In this document: in pieces, positions 19,422 to 28,341 of the stretch
Numbering within the stretch: position 1 is the first letter of the stretch
Layout: each line of letters begins with the position of its first letter
Assembly (NCBI RefSeq): GCF_014773245.1
Contig: NZ_JACWMX010000003.1
Coordinates: 124,001-188,000, forward strand
Direction: 5' to 3'
Length of the DNA: 64,000 nucleotides
Origin: Mucilaginibacter glaciei
GTDB lineage: Bacteria > Bacteroidota > Bacteroidia > Sphingobacteriales > Sphingobacteriaceae
Notes under the pieces: model-generated
Databases searched by the model: none
The model's input: the letters and a program-made list of their open reading frames with translations, nothing else
What the model was told of the DNA's origin: nothing
Made by a program: the position numbers and the translations under genes

Positions 19422-19660
19422 AGTTGTTTATATTTATGAGTTAAAGTTACCACTTATACCCAAAGCAAATATCATGCTTGTGTATAATTTAATGACAATG
19501 TATCTTGTAAAACCGTTCCCCCAAGAGAGGTCTTAAACAATGTAAATAAAGCGGTTACGCGTATAAAAATACTTAACGCATTAACTTAACACCATCACGT
19601 TAATAACATTATCGCGTGTGCTTTGTTCCGTTGATGATTATCTATAAATTACAATCTATA

Positions 19661-19801
19661 GTGGTACATAAAGGCAATAAAGAAAACCTGGCGAGCAAAA
19701 TTTGCGAAACGTGCAAAAAACCCTTTACCTGGCGCAAAAAATGGGCTAAATGTTGGGATGATGTCAAATATTGCAGTGAGCGGTGCAGAAGAAATAAATA
19801 A
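19661..19801 (+). CDS. DUF2256 zinc-finger-like small protein
   Basis: This protein of about 46 residues has two Cys pairs, CETC and CSERC, around the family core [20 protein letters not shown], so it probably binds zinc. The family usually starts shortly before K-G-N-K, which fits GTG 19661 ([16 protein letters not shown]). A longer frame back to 19616 adds 15 residues unlike the family. DUF2256 genes commonly stand next to cryptochrome or photolyase genes, and here a DASH cryptochrome begins 47 bases downstream. Role unknown; a helper of that protein or a light-response role is an inference. Confidence 0.82.
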   Translation: MVHKGNKENLASKICETCKKPFTWRKKWAKCWDDVKYCSERCRRNK

Positions 19802-19848
19802 TTGCCATTTTTGCTACTGATCTAAATAAGTTTAGATTAGTTGTTCCT

Positions 19849-21156
19849 ATGAGTGAAAAAACAATACTGGTTTGGTTTAGAAATGATTTGCGCATACACG
19901 ATAATGAAATATTATCTGAAGCCGTACGCAAGGCAGATAAAGTTTTACCCGTATTTATTTTTGACCCATTCTATTTTAAAACAGATAGTACAGGTGCTTT
20001 AAAAACCAGCAGTTTTAGGGCCCGGTTCTTGTTAGAATCAGTTGCCGGTCTTCGTAAAAATCTGCAGGCTTTTGGTGCCGATCTCATTATCCGCACCGGT
20101 GACCCCGCTGAGTTACTACCTCAACTGGCCGAAGAGTATCAGGTAAGCGAGGTTTATCATCACCGTGAGGTTGCGCCCGATGAAACAACTATATCTGAAG
20201 CGGTAGAAACTGCTCTTTGGAAGATCAAGCTTAATCTGAAGCACTTTATAGGGCATACCATGTACCATAAAGAAGATCTTCCCTTCCCTATAAAGGATAT
20301 CCCTGACAGTTTTGTTACGTTTAAAAAGAAGGTTGAACGCGATAGCACCGTACGCCCGAGCACGGTTAGCCCGGAGGCTATCATCACCCCGCAAATCACT
20401 GATGCAGGCGAACTACCAACTTTGGCCGACCTGGGCGTGCCCGAGCCAATAGACGACCCGCGCGCTACTCATATCTTTACAGGCGGCGAAACTGCAGCAT
20501 TAACGCAATTACAGAATTATCTGGATACTTGCCTGCAAAATAACAGCACAAAAGGCAGGGTAACATGTTCGTCTACTTTATCGCCTTGGTTAGCTATGGG
20601 CTGTATTTCGCCAAGGCAGGTGTACTGGGAGGTGGTGAAATTCCAGCGCGAACACCAGCTCCAAAATTTAGAACCGTTAATGTTGGAATTGCTGTGGCGC
20701 GATTATTTCCGCTTTATGTTTAAAAAACATGGGCAAACATTCTTCAGATCGGAAGGGTTTACCGACGAAGCCCCTGATGTAGCCAACAACCAGGATGAGC
20801 TTTTCGATCAGTGGAAAAATGGCGCAACCGGCGTACCCTATATAGATGCAGCCATGCATGAGCTGAATGCCACTGGGTTCATCAGCAATTATAGCCGCCA
20901 GGCCGTAGCTGCCTACCTCACCAATGACCTGAAAGTAGATTGGACAAAGGGCGCGCTTTACTTCGAAGAAAAATTGATCGATTACTCACCGGCGAGTAAT
21001 TGGGGTAATTGGGCTTTTATAGCAGGTGTAGGGAACGATGCCAAGAGTAACCGTTTTTTTACTGCTGCCAAGCCAGTCGCCCAGTTAGAAAGCAAAGGCG
21101 ATTTCATCAGTACCTGGCTGCCTCTTGCAGACGACAGTGCAAAAGTGTCTGCCTGA
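19849..21156 (+). CDS. Cryptochrome DASH
   Basis: This is a 435-residue FAD protein of the cryptochrome-DASH group. Proteins of this group repair dimers in single-stranded DNA and may also sense light. The antenna domain begins TILVWFRNDLRIHDNEILSE. The DASH-typical segments are LMLELLWRDYFRFMFKKHGQ and FRSEGF. The FAD domain has GVPYIDAAMHELNATGFISN, YSRQAVAAYLTNDLKVDW and the segment SNWGNWAFIAGVGNDAKSNR (around residues 383-402), which differs from the CPD photolyase at 12380. It follows the DUF2256 gene closely and is probably co-transcribed with it. Confidence 0.94.
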   Translation: MSEKTILVWFRNDLRIHDNEILSEAVRKADKVLPVFIFDPFYFKTDSTGALKTSSFRARFLLESVAGLRKNLQAFGADLIIRTGDPAELLPQLAEEYQVSEVYHHREVAPDETTISEAVETALWKIKLNLKHFIGHTMYHKEDLPFPIKDIPDSFVTFKKKVERDSTVRPSTVSPEAIITPQITDAGELPTLADLGVPEPIDDPRATHIFTGGETAALTQLQNYLDTCLQNNSTKGRVTCSSTLSPWLAMGCISPRQVYWEVVKFQREHQLQNLEPLMLELLWRDYFRFMFKKHGQTFFRSEGFTDEAPDVANNQDELFDQWKNGATGVPYIDAAMHELNATGFISNYSRQAVAAYLTNDLKVDWTKGALYFEEKLIDYSPASNWGNWAFIAGVGNDAKSNRFFTAAKPVAQLESKGDFISTWLPLADDSAKVSA

Positions 21157-21168
21157 TCAATATCAACC

Positions 21169-21522
21169 TTAGTCGGTCGTTTCTTTTTGTTTGCCGTCGG
21201 TATATTGTATGGCATCTGCCGTTATCGTATCGCTGCCGTTTTTACCTGCAGTGGTCCCAAATCCGGTAAATATCACAGCATCTGCACCTACTTTCTTCGC
21301 TTTTTCGATGATCTCATTTTTCGAAGTTTCTTCGCTGCCTGCGACAGCATTGCTTAAATGGCCGATAACTTTATAGTCGCGTTTTACATCGCGGGCAGCA
21401 TAGTAAACTTTAAGATCGTTTTTCACAGGGTAACGCTCGCCCAGATAAGCAACAGTATCACACGCTGTGAGGAAAAAGCAAAATAGCATGGCAAAAAGCA
21501 GGTAGGTTTTAGAGGTTTTCAT
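21169..21522 (-). CDS. Small lipoprotein of unknown function
   Basis: A signal peptide with lipobox FFLTAC (Cys20) leads a 97-residue mature protein. It contains YKVIGHLSNAVAGSEETSKN and IIEKAKKVGADAVIFTGFGT, which faintly recalls YbjQ- or DUF4156-like folds in which a helix is followed by GADAV. No firm family is assigned. ATG 21522 (MKTSKTYLL) gives a normal signal peptide; the longer frame to 21585 adds 21 residues before it. It converges on the cryptochrome gene. Confidence 0.75.
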   Translation of the reverse strand: MKTSKTYLLFAMLFCFFLTACDTVAYLGERYPVKNDLKVYYAARDVKRDYKVIGHLSNAVAGSEETSKNEIIEKAKKVGADAVIFTGFGTTAGKNGSDTITADAIQYTDGKQKETTD

Positions 21523-21652
21523 AAATGGAAAGATATAGGGTATGTTAATATGGGGTATCTTTTTTTTGACCGGTAAGAGCCGCAATAGTTTAACGGCATT
21601 ATCAACTTTTTGTCAAAATATTGATATTAAGTTAGGAAGTTATGAACAGTAG

Positions 21653-21660
21653 TAGCTTTG
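21653..21660 (+). promoter_or_regulatory. Bacteroidota -7 box (TAGCTTTG) for the GH18 gene
   Basis: This is an exact TAnnTTTG match ending six bases before ATG 21667. The start of transcription would coincide with the start codon. The last TTG of the box could be mistaken for a start codon (21658). Confidence 0.45.
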
Positions 21661-21666
21661 CTAACG

Positions 21667-22641
21667 ATGATTAAATTAAAGTGCTTTTTGCCAGGCTTGT
21701 TATTGCTGATAATGGCTGCTACAACTTCGGCCCAATCCAAATTTAGGGTGGTGGGTTACCTGCGTAACCAGCGCGGGTTGGCCGACGCTATTAAAAGGGT
21801 CAACCTGGATAGGATCACCCACCTCAATATCGCTTTCATTAATCCTGACTCTACAGGCAGCCTGCTGGTTGCACCCGGCTTAAAAGATGTAGTGCTGCTG
21901 GCGCATTCTAAAAATGTAAAGGTTTTACTTTCGATAGGCGGGGGCACGCCACCCAAATATCTGCCAGTTAATATTTATGGCGATAAACAGGATGTACTGA
22001 TTACGGCACTTACAAATATCGCCATCAGTTACAACCTGGATGGCATTGACGTTGACCTGGAAGGCTTGCTGATAAATGATAATTATGAGGGGTTTGTAAC
22101 CAAACTGGCTGCGTCGCTTAAGGTAAACGGTAAGTTGATGACCGCCGCGGTTGCTACCTATAACGCACAAAAATACACCGATAAGGTGCTGGCCCTTTAC
22201 GATTTTATAAACGTGATGAGCTATGATAAAACCGGCCCCTGGCGGCCAAATAAACCCGGCCTGCATGCGCCCTATGAAATGGCAGTAAACGACCTGGATT
22301 ACTGGATTAATAAACGCGGCATTCTTAAGGAAAAAATAAGCCTGGGTTTACCCTTTTATGGCTACGGTTTTGGGGCTGATGCGCCCGAAAGCATGACCTA
22401 CAAACAAATTGTGGTTCAATATCCGGATGCTAAAGATGCGGACCAGCTAACCCTGCCGGGCGGTGCTGTGGTTTACTACAATGGTACGCAAACCATCAAG
22501 ACGAAAACAGTACTTGCCCTCAAAACTGCGGGCGGGGTAATGGTTTGGCAGTTATTGCAGGATGCGGATGGTGAAGATTCGATGTTAAAGGTTATTGATG
22601 ACACAATAAGGTCACAAAAGGAAAAAATGCATTATACCTAA
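21667..22641 (+). CDS. Glycoside hydrolase family 18 protein (chitinase/endo-N-acetylglucosaminidase-like)
   Basis: This 324-residue secreted protein has a signal peptide ending TTSAQ (about residue 23). The GH18 barrel shows FRVVGYLRN (strand 1), HLNIAFINP, VKVLLSIGGG (strand 3) and the catalytic D-x-x-D-x-D-x-E in LDGIDVDLEG, with the acid Glu at residue 132. FINVMSYDKTG and KISLGLPFYGYGF complete the substrate floor, and GGVMVWQLLQDADG closes the barrel. All catalytic residues are present, so it probably hydrolyses chitin-like or glycoprotein N-acetylglucosamine links. It is short, with no binding modules. ATG 21667 is preferred because the upstream TTG is part of a -7 box. Confidence 0.92.
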   Translation: MIKLKCFLPGLLLLIMAATTSAQSKFRVVGYLRNQRGLADAIKRVNLDRITHLNIAFINPDSTGSLLVAPGLKDVVLLAHSKNVKVLLSIGGGTPPKYLPVNIYGDKQDVLITALTNIAISYNLDGIDVDLEGLLINDNYEGFVTKLAASLKVNGKLMTAAVATYNAQKYTDKVLALYDFINVMSYDKTGPWRPNKPGLHAPYEMAVNDLDYWINKRGILKEKISLGLPFYGYGFGADAPESMTYKQIVVQYPDAKDADQLTLPGGAVVYYNGTQTIKTKTVLALKTAGGVMVWQLLQDADGEDSMLKVIDDTIRSQKEKMHYT

Positions 22642-22683
22642 AAGTTATAGTATATAATTTTCGGCATATTGTACTATTATGTT

Positions 22684-22691
22684 TAATTTTG
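22684..22691 (+). promoter_or_regulatory. Bacteroidota -7 box (TAATTTTG) for the sucA-sucB operon
   Basis: This is an exact TAnnTTTG match 24 bases before ATG 22716. It would give a leader of roughly 17-19 bases. No standard-spaced -33 element is obvious. Confidence 0.4.
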
Positions 22692-22715
22692 TGCCGTTTA
22701 CAATAACGGTTTCTC

Positions 22716-25526
22716 ATGGATCGCCTAAATTATATAAATAGCGGAAACGCAGCCTACATTAGTTCATTATACGAAGCGTATCAACAAGACCCTGAATCAG
22801 TAGAATTTGGCTGGCAGAAGTTTTTTGAAGGCTTTGATTTCGGTAAAGGTTCGCAGCCTACACCGGCAGCCGCGGCAAGTACCGGTACACCCGATAAGCT
22901 GCTGAAGGAAATTAACGTTATGAATATGATAAATGGCTACCGTACCCGCGGCCATTTATTCACCAAAACTAACCCGGTACGCGAACGCCGCAAGTACTTC
23001 CCCGGCAAAGAGCTGGAAACTTTTGGCTTAAGCGAAGCCGATATGGACACTGTGTTTAACGCAGGTGTTGAGGTGGGTATTGGCCCCGCGAAATTGCGCG
23101 ACATCCACCAATTATTAGAAGATACTTACTGCCAAACCATTGGTGCCGAGTACCGCTATATCCGTAACCCTATCAAACTAAAATGGTTTGAAGACAGGAT
23201 GGAGACCAAACGCAACACGCCTTCATTTACTGCCGACGAGAAGAAAATGATGCTGGCTAAATTGAACGAGGCCGTGGTTTTCGAAAACTTTTTGGGCACC
23301 AAGTTCCTGGGCCAGAAACGTTTCTCGTTAGAGGGTGCCGAAGCTTTGATCCCCGCGCTTGATTCTATTATCAAAAAAGGATCTGAACTGGGTATCGAGG
23401 AGTTCATCATCGGTATGGCCCACCGTGGCCGCCTGAATGTGCTAACCAACATCATGGAGAAAACTTATAAAGAAGTATTCTCTGAGTTTGAAGGCAAGAA
23501 CTTTGATTCTGAATCACCTTTCGGTGGCGACGTTAAGTACCACCTGGGTTTCTCGACAGATATAAAAACTAAGAATGGTAAGAACGTTCACCTGAGCCTT
23601 TGCCCTAACCCATCGCATTTAGAGGCGGTAGATCCTGTGGTAGAAGGTATCACCCGTTCAAAAATTGACTTTAAATACAACGGCGACCATTCAAAGATCG
23701 CCCCGATATTAATACATGGTGACGCATCTGTAGCCGGGCAAGGAATTGTTTACGAGGTTTTACAGATGGAAAAACTGGATGGTTACCGCACCGGCGGTAC
23801 CGTGCATTTGGTTATCAATAACCAGATAGGTTTTACCACCAACTATAAAGATGCCCGTTCGAGTACCTATTGTACAGATGTGGCCAAAACAGTGCTGTCG
23901 CCGGTGTTCCACGTAAACGGGGATGATGTGGAGGCATTGGTGTACGTAATTAACCTGGCAATGGAATATCGCCAGGTGTTTAACGAGGATGTATTTATCG
24001 ATATCCTGTGCTACCGCCGTTACGGCCATAACGAGGCTGATGAGCCTAAGTTTACACAGCCTGTATTGTACAAAGCTATCGAGGCGCATCCTAACCCGTT
24101 GCAGATCTATAACAAAAAACTGATCGCAGATGGTACCATTGACGAGCAGTACGCCAAACAACTGGAAAAAGATTTCCGTGCCGAATTACAGGTAATGCTG
24201 GATGAATCAAAGGCGGAAGATAGGTTTACCGACACCATAGCCATGTTTGAGGGTGCCTGGACCGGCTTACACCTGGCAAATCATAAAGAATTAATAAGTG
24301 CAATTGACACTTCTGTTAAGGAAGAAGAGATTGTTGAAATAGGGAATAAGCTAACCGTGTTGCCCCAGGGTAAGGCGTTCTTCAAAAAAATCGAAAAATT
24401 ATTTGAAGACCGTAATGCAATGGTGAATAAAACCAAAGTGTTTGACTGGGCAATGGGCGAGCTGCTGGCGTACGGTACATTGTTGAAAGACGGTTTCCCG
24501 GTTCGCTTAAGCGGTGAGGATGTTAAGCGCGGTACCTTCTCGCATCGCCATGCGGTGTTAACGCTGGTTGATTCGGAAGATGAGTACACTCCTTTAGAAA
24601 CTATAGACACCGATGCAAAACTGAGCATCTTTAATTCCTTGCTATCTGAATATGGTGTATTAGGCTTTGAGTATGGTTATGCTTTGGCTAACCCTAACGC
24701 CCTAACTATTTGGGAAGCGCAATTTGGTGATTTCTTTAACGGTGCTCAGATCATTGTTGACCAGTACATTGCCAGTGCCGAAACGAAATGGCAGCGTGGT
24801 AATGGCTTAGTGATGCTATTGCCGCACGGTTACGAAGGCCAGGGCCCTGAGCACTCATCTGCACGCGTAGAGCGCTTTTTAGAGCTTTGTGCCGACGATA
24901 ACATCCAGGTGGCTAATTGCTCAACACCTGCAAACTTCTTCCATATATTGAGGAGGCAGATGCACCGCGATTTCCGTAAACCGCTGATCATCTTTACCCC
25001 TAAGAGTTTATTACGCAGCCCTAAGTGCGTATCGCCGATGGCTGATTTTACCAATGGTAAATTCCTGGAAGTGATAGAAGATACTTACGCCGATCCTAAA
25101 AAGGTTAAACGCGTATTGCTTTGTACAGGTAAGGTTTATTACGATCTGCAGGAAAAACAGCAGGTAGATAAACGCAAGGACGTAGCCATTGTACGTGTAG
25201 AGCAACTTTATCCTACACCTATCCAGCAGATCTTGAAAATGAAGGCCCGCTACGAAAAGGCTACCGAATTTATCTGGGTACAGGAAGAGCCGGAAAACAT
25301 GGGTGCGTGGCCGTACATTTGCCGCAAGTTCCATAACGACAAACATCTGAATTTACAGGTAATATCTCGTTTAGAAGGTGCAAGCACCGCAACAGGTTTT
25401 GCCAAGCAGCATGCCGCGCAGCAGTCGCATATTGTGGCAAAGGCATTTGAAGCACCTGCCGGTAAAACGGTTAAAGAAAGCATCAAAAAGACAACAGAAA
25501 AAATGGCAAATGCCGGGGCGGATTGA
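22716..25526 (+). CDS. sucA: 2-oxoglutarate dehydrogenase E1 component
   Basis: This 936-residue thiamine-diphosphate enzyme decarboxylates 2-oxoglutarate in the TCA cycle and passes the succinyl group to E2. The N-terminal E1 helix (NSGNAAYISSLYEAYQQDPE) docks to the complex. TPP and catalytic segments are HRGRLNVLTNIMEK, HGDASVAGQGIVYEVLQM, RRYGHNEADEPKFTQP (pyrimidine site) and, in the second half, LLPHGYEGQGPEHSSARVER and RRQMHRDFRKPLIIFTPKSL. Length is typical. The E2 gene follows after 105 bases, and an E3 gene is not in the window. Confidence 0.98.
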   Translation: MDRLNYINSGNAAYISSLYEAYQQDPESVEFGWQKFFEGFDFGKGSQPTPAAAASTGTPDKLLKEINVMNMINGYRTRGHLFTKTNPVRERRKYFPGKELETFGLSEADMDTVFNAGVEVGIGPAKLRDIHQLLEDTYCQTIGAEYRYIRNPIKLKWFEDRMETKRNTPSFTADEKKMMLAKLNEAVVFENFLGTKFLGQKRFSLEGAEALIPALDSIIKKGSELGIEEFIIGMAHRGRLNVLTNIMEKTYKEVFSEFEGKNFDSESPFGGDVKYHLGFSTDIKTKNGKNVHLSLCPNPSHLEAVDPVVEGITRSKIDFKYNGDHSKIAPILIHGDASVAGQGIVYEVLQMEKLDGYRTGGTVHLVINNQIGFTTNYKDARSSTYCTDVAKTVLSPVFHVNGDDVEALVYVINLAMEYRQVFNEDVFIDILCYRRYGHNEADEPKFTQPVLYKAIEAHPNPLQIYNKKLIADGTIDEQYAKQLEKDFRAELQVMLDESKAEDRFTDTIAMFEGAWTGLHLANHKELISAIDTSVKEEEIVEIGNKLTVLPQGKAFFKKIEKLFEDRNAMVNKTKVFDWAMGELLAYGTLLKDGFPVRLSGEDVKRGTFSHRHAVLTLVDSEDEYTPLETIDTDAKLSIFNSLLSEYGVLGFEYGYALANPNALTIWEAQFGDFFNGAQIIVDQYIASAETKWQRGNGLVMLLPHGYEGQGPEHSSARVERFLELCADDNIQVANCSTPANFFHILRRQMHRDFRKPLIIFTPKSLLRSPKCVSPMADFTNGKFLEVIEDTYADPKKVKRVLLCTGKVYYDLQEKQQVDKRKDVAIVRVEQLYPTPIQQILKMKARYEKATEFIWVQEEPENMGAWPYICRKFHNDKHLNLQVISRLEGASTATGFAKQHAAQQSHIVAKAFEAPAGKTVKESIKKTTEKMANAGAD

Positions 25527-25631
25527 TTTGAGGTTGCCGGTAATGGGAGCGAGGAGCGTTAAATTTTAACTATCTCCGCACCCCGCTCCAAAAACATACG
25601 CACCAATTAAAAACATACAACTACTTATCAT

Positions 25632-27233
25632 ATGAGTTTAGAAATAAAAGTTCCGCCGGTAGGCGAATCCATTACCGAAGTAACCTTGTCAGCCTGGAAA
25701 AAAAAGGATGGCGACCACGTAGAAATGGACGAAGTGGTAGCCGAGCTGGAATCAGACAAGGCAACTTTTGAGCTTACTGCCGAAAAGGCCGGGACTTTAA
25801 AATTAACTGCTGCCGAGGGCGATACTTTAGCCATCGGCGCAATTGTAGCAACTATTGAAGATGGCGGTGCCGCAACACTGGCCGCAGCTGCCGAAAAAGC
25901 ACCTGCAGCCCCCGTAGCCGCTAAAGACGAACCTGCAAAAGCGGTTAGCCCTGAAGTGCCTGCAAACGGTTACGCACCTGCACCTGACCAAAGCGGCGGC
26001 GGTTCTTTAGAAATAAAGGTACCAACCGTAGGTGAATCTATTACCGAGGTTACCCTGTCCCGTTGGATGAAAAAGGACGGCGACCAGGTAGAAATGGATG
26101 AAGCCATTGCCGAACTGGAATCTGATAAAGCAACTTTTGAATTAACTGCCGAAAAAGCAGGTACTTTAAAAACTATAGCCAAGGAAGGCGATACATTAGC
26201 CATCGGAGCTGTAGTTTGTACAATTGAAGGTGGTGCAAGTGCCCCTTCTCCTGCACACGTTACACCAGCAGTAGCCGATGCGGTTAATGAATCACCACAA
26301 AATGCGCCTTCAAAAGGATCTACCTACGCATCAGGCACACCATCGCCTGCTGCTGCCAAGATATTGGCAGAGAAAGGTATAGAAACATCCTCAGTAAATG
26401 GTACAGGTGTTGATGGACGCATTACCAAAGGTGACGCATTAAACGCGCAGAACGCGCCTGCTGCTGCCCCTGCCCCAGCCGCAAAATCTGCAGCTGTGTC
26501 AGCTGCTGCTGCCCCTTCAATTCCTCAAGGCCCAAGAAGCGATCGCCGCGAAAAAATGTCGTCGTTGCGTAAAACAGTTGCCAAGCGTTTAGTAGCCGTT
26601 AAAAACGAAACTGCGATGTTAACCACCTTTAACGAGGTAGATATGCAGCCCATAATGGAACTGCGTGGTAAATACAAAGATAAATTCAAAGAGAAACATG
26701 GCGTAGGCTTAGGCTTCATGTCGTTCTTTACTAAGGCAGTTACCGAGGCTTTGAAAGAATGGCCTGCTGTTGGCGCCCGCATAGATGGCGAGGAAGTAAT
26801 ATACAGCAACTTTGCCGATATTTCTATTGCTGTATCTGCGCCTAAAGGGTTAGTGGTTCCGGTTATCCGCAATGCGGAGAGAATGAGCCTTGCCGAGATT
26901 GAAAAAGCCATTGTTGTTTTAGCAGGTAAAGCCCGCGAAAGCAAACTGACTATCGAAGAAATGACCGGCGGAACCTTCACTATCACCAACGGTGGCGTGT
27001 TTGGGTCGATGTTATCTACCCCGATCATCAACTCGCCACAATCGGCTATATTAGGGATGCACAACATTATCGAACGCCCGATTGCCATAAACGGACAAGT
27101 GGTTATCCGCCCGATGATGTACCTGGCCCTGTCATATGATCACCGCATCATCGACGGTAGGGAATCTGTAAGCTTCCTGGTACGTGTAAAGCAATTACTG
27201 GAAGACCCAGCAAGGTTACTGTTAGGCGTGTAA
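25632..27233 (+). CDS. sucB: Dihydrolipoyllysine succinyltransferase (2-oxoglutarate dehydrogenase E2) with two lipoyl domains
   Basis: This 533-residue E2 core protein has two lipoyl domains (about 1-77, lipoyl Lys K43; and about 124-200, K166; both in [11 protein letters not shown]). A subunit-binding domain follows ([20 protein letters not shown], then [13 protein letters not shown]), with Ala/Pro-rich linkers and a catalytic acyltransferase domain ending in the active-site motif SYDHRIIDG (H504, D508). Most SucB proteins have one lipoyl domain; two is a less common architecture. The lipoyl domains are alike at DNA level too, suggesting duplication. Directly downstream of sucA, it closes the operon, with a hairpin terminator after it. 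Confidence 0.97.
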   Translation: MSLEIKVPPVGESITEVTLSAWKKKDGDHVEMDEVVAELESDKATFELTAEKAGTLKLTAAEGDTLAIGAIVATIEDGGAATLAAAAEKAPAAPVAAKDEPAKAVSPEVPANGYAPAPDQSGGGSLEIKVPTVGESITEVTLSRWMKKDGDQVEMDEAIAELESDKATFELTAEKAGTLKTIAKEGDTLAIGAVVCTIEGGASAPSPAHVTPAVADAVNESPQNAPSKGSTYASGTPSPAAAKILAEKGIETSSVNGTGVDGRITKGDALNAQNAPAAAPAPAAKSAAVSAAAAPSIPQGPRSDRREKMSSLRKTVAKRLVAVKNETAMLTTFNEVDMQPIMELRGKYKDKFKEKHGVGLGFMSFFTKAVTEALKEWPAVGARIDGEEVIYSNFADISIAVSAPKGLVVPVIRNAERMSLAEIEKAIVVLAGKARESKLTIEEMTGGTFTITNGGVFGSMLSTPIINSPQSAILGMHNIIERPIAINGQVVIRPMMYLALSYDHRIIDGRESVSFLVRVKQLLEDPARLLLGV

Positions 27234-27254
27234 TTTATAGATTGAAAATATGGA

Positions 27255-27280
27255 AGCCCGGTTATGCCGGGCTTTTTTTG
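27255..27280 (+). terminator. Rho-independent terminator of sucA-sucB
   Basis: A perfect 7-bp stem AGCCCGG / CCGGGCT with a 5-base loop is followed by a run of seven T. It lies 21 bases after the sucB stop. Confidence 0.92.
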
Positions 27281-27296
27281 TGTCGATAAAAAAGCG

Positions 27297-27330
27297 TGTC
27301 ATTGCGAGCGATAGCGCGGCAATCTTAGTA
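27297..27330. repeat. Half copy of dispersed palindromic repeat
   Basis: TGTCATTGCGAGCGATAGCG followed by CGGCAATCTTAG closely matches the arm of the elements at 57070-58046. The second arm is missing, apart from a short AAAGATTGAC remnant near 27337. Confidence 0.75.
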
Positions 27331-27409
27331 TGTTGGAAAGATTGACTTTTTTATGGATGGTTTAGTATTTCAGTTAAAAGTGCGTGATGAATGAAAACAG
27401 CATCGTAGA

Positions 27410-27751
27410 TTAGTGTTTCCACTCCTTAACATTAAACCCCGTTGCGATTGAGTCTCTATTAAAGGTGATTATAAGATCTTTTGCGTATATTGGATCTATA
27501 TCCCACCCATAGTCCGTTATAATATTGTAGTAAAGTTTGTTGTCTTCTAATCCTGTTGATTTACCGAGCAACTCAATTATTTGTTTATAGCTTTGGCCTT
27601 TAATTTTATGATTTTTTACTACGTCGTCAAGCATTGATTTTCTATTGGGATACATTCCCAAGTCATTTCGCTCGCTCCACAAATTTTTGTCAAACTTTTG
27701 TTGGCAAGAGCTTAAGGCAAACAATAAAATCATTAGATAATATTTATTCAT
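27410..27751 (-). CDS. BamE/SmpA-like small lipoprotein
   Basis: This 113-residue lipoprotein has lipobox FALSSC (Cys16). The mature part has a helix followed by QSYKQIIELLGKSTGLEDNK and strands LYYNIITDYGWDIDPIYAKD and LIITFNRDSIATGFNVKEW. This is the order of the BamE/SmpA-OmlA fold (helix G-x-s-x-x-q-v-x-x-l-L-G, then strands). It begins two bases after the end of the broken toxin gene and may be co-transcribed with that pair. Whether it has a role in outer-membrane assembly is unknown. Confidence 0.7.
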   Translation of the reverse strand: MNKYYLMILLFALSSCQQKFDKNLWSERNDLGMYPNRKSMLDDVVKNHKIKGQSYKQIIELLGKSTGLEDNKLYYNIITDYGWDIDPIYAKDLIITFNRDSIATGFNVKEWKH

Positions 27752-27753
27752 AA

Positions 27754-28053
27754 TTATCTAAGAGAATAATCTTTCGGGTTTTTGTAGGCATGAATTATTG
27801 CAAGAATAATAATCAATTGTTTATCAGGATCAACTAAATAATGAACGTGAAAAGGAAACTGTTTTAGCAGCAGTGTCCTGACATTTTTATATTTAACCTG
27901 AAAACCTAAAGGTGTTCTGCCAATATGAACTTAAGCCTCTCTTATTCTGAATAAAAACAGCCTCGCAAGCTTCGGGGAAATTTCTTTATAATAATCAACG
28001 GCATTGATGATATCGCCCCTCACTCCGGGACGATTTACAAATTTGTAATTCAC
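27754..28053 (-). pseudogene. RelE/ParE-family toxin gene, broken by one in-frame stop
   Basis: Read from GTG 28053 the frame gives 40 residues (NYKFVNRPGVRGDIINAVDY, then YKEISPKLARLFLFRIREA), meets TAA at 27933-27931, and continues in the same frame with VHIGRTPLGFQVKYKNVRTL, LLKQFPFHVHYLVDPDKQLI and IHAYKNPKDYSLR to the real stop at 27756-27754. The total of 99 codons is the normal length for a ParE-like toxin, and both halves are family-like (R-T-L-L-L-K-x-F-P, H-A-Y-x-N-P). One base change, such as TAT or TAC to TAA, explains the break. The GTG overlaps the antitoxin stop by four bases, the usual toxin-antitoxin coupling. Confidence 0.85.
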
Positions 28054-28292
28054 AGAGATTTCTCTATATCATTAAGCATGTTGTCAAAATCTTCTATATC
28101 CGTTTGGTTGGTGTAGTAGTCAGCCAATCGTTGATCAATTATATACGTTTGCCAAGAAGCAAGTTCAATAGTACTTACGGCCTCTTCCGTTTGTAGTTCC
28201 GCATACTTTTCTTTTAAAGTCTGCCATTCTTCTATAGGAATAAACACCCCCGTCGTATTTCCCTTATTGTCGTGAATAAATTGGAGATTCAT
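28050..28292 (-). CDS. Antitoxin of a ParE-type pair
   Basis: This 80-residue protein begins MNLQFIHDNKGNTTGVFIPI, then EEWQTLKEKYAEL. It has the short N-terminal beta segment plus acidic helical tail (DIEDFDNMLNDIEKSL) seen in antitoxins paired with RelE/ParE toxins in Bacteroidota. The stop overlaps the toxin's GTG by four bases. I chose ATG 28292; the open frame continues 43 codons further upstream into the DinB gene, with no antitoxin-like sequence. The reading frame is intact although its partner is broken. Confidence 0.8.
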   Translation of the reverse strand: MNLQFIHDNKGNTTGVFIPIEEWQTLKEKYAELQTEEAVSTIELASWQTYIIDQRLADYYTNQTDIEDFDNMLNDIEKSL

Positions 28293-28341
28293 ATCCAAAT
28301 GTTTAATGATCTGTTCAATCAAATTTACAGAAAATAAATAT

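Noticed and set aside
19422..19660. Possible small RNA or riboswitch before the DUF2256 gene
   Set aside because: No stable hairpin, terminator or known motif could be seen.
24830..25486. Minus-strand frames within sucA
   Set aside because: They are shadows of a strongly conserved gene.
25540..25600. Inverted GGAGCGGGGTGCG-like word shared with 61110-61122
   Set aside because: Only 13 bases match (CGCACCCCGCTCC at about 25577 is the complement), too little to call a repeat family with confidence.
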